Assembly (NCBI RefSeq): GCF_051622035.1
Contig: NC_135365.1
Coordinates: 9,900,001 to 9,964,000 of the forward strand
Direction of reading: 5' to 3'
DNA length: 64,000 nt
Source: Arctopsyche grandis
Lineage: Eukaryota > Arthropoda > Insecta > Trichoptera > Hydropsychidae
The notes beneath the pieces are model-generated. The model was given only the letters and a program-made list of their open reading frames with translations, was not told where the DNA came from and made no database searches. Position numbers and translations under genes: made by a program. Each line of letters starts with the position of its first letter. The stretch's first letter is position 1. Of this stretch, positions 63,843-64,000 are shown piece by piece.

Positions 63843-64000
63843 CTGAAATCAGGCGAATTAAAATTTAGCATATTGTGTTAATTTATATCATACATTTAAT
63901 TGCATTAACGCACAGTGTCAATCATTTAGTAAAACATCCACACTTTTATTAGTAAAATATTCAAACATTACATAAAATGAGTCTTATATTATTATGAAAC

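Overview
This is a piece of an AT-rich animal genome, almost certainly an insect. The genes have short exons with GT-AG introns, core promoters of insect type (TATA box plus a TCA-type initiator) and no operon-like packing. The space between exons is filled with eukaryotic mobile DNA: hAT transposons, Helitrons, tRNA-derived SINEs, LINE tails, solo LTRs, foldback elements and long (TA)n tracts. I cannot name the species from sequence alone.

Four protein-coding genes can be reconstructed exon by exon. (1) An arylsulfatase B-like gene on the minus strand runs from a TATA promoter near 18346 to beyond the left edge; five exons lie in the window. (2) A second, complete arylsulfatase B-like gene lies on the plus strand (41637-49418, seven exons, 654 residues). 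It keeps the sulfatase active site and ends in a membrane anchor with a cytoplasmic tail. The two genes are divergent paralogs about 23 kb apart. (3) A six-exon HAD-family phosphatase of the phosphoglycolate/4-nitrophenylphosphatase type lies on the minus strand (53392-50955, 300 residues). One catalytic aspartate is replaced by asparagine. (4) An anoctamin (TMEM16) channel or scramblase gene lies on the minus strand (63842-58320); 14 exons encode 864 residues here, and its 5' end is beyond the right edge.

Layout: 1-18.4 kb is sulfatase gene 1 with TE-rich introns. 18.4-41.5 kb is intergenic. It holds an intact hAT transposon inserted in a Helitron, a SINE split by a TTAA-target MITE, solo LTR candidates and a 220-bp TA tract. 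41.5-49.4 kb is sulfatase gene 2, whose introns contain a Mutator-like foldback, a solo LTR and a hAT derivative. 49.5-50.5 kb is an unusual element with 47-bp terminal repeats. 51-53.4 kb is the HAD gene. 54.6-56.8 kb is a degenerate hAT-type element. 58.3-63.8 kb is the anoctamin gene. The sulfatases probably act on sulfated sugars in the secretory or lysosomal system, the HAD protein in the cytosol and the anoctamin in membranes. Nothing suggests the four share a pathway. The most useful leads are the HAD active-site change, the membrane-anchored sulfatase, an 84-nt stop-free in-frame intron in the anoctamin, and several precisely readable nested transposon insertions.
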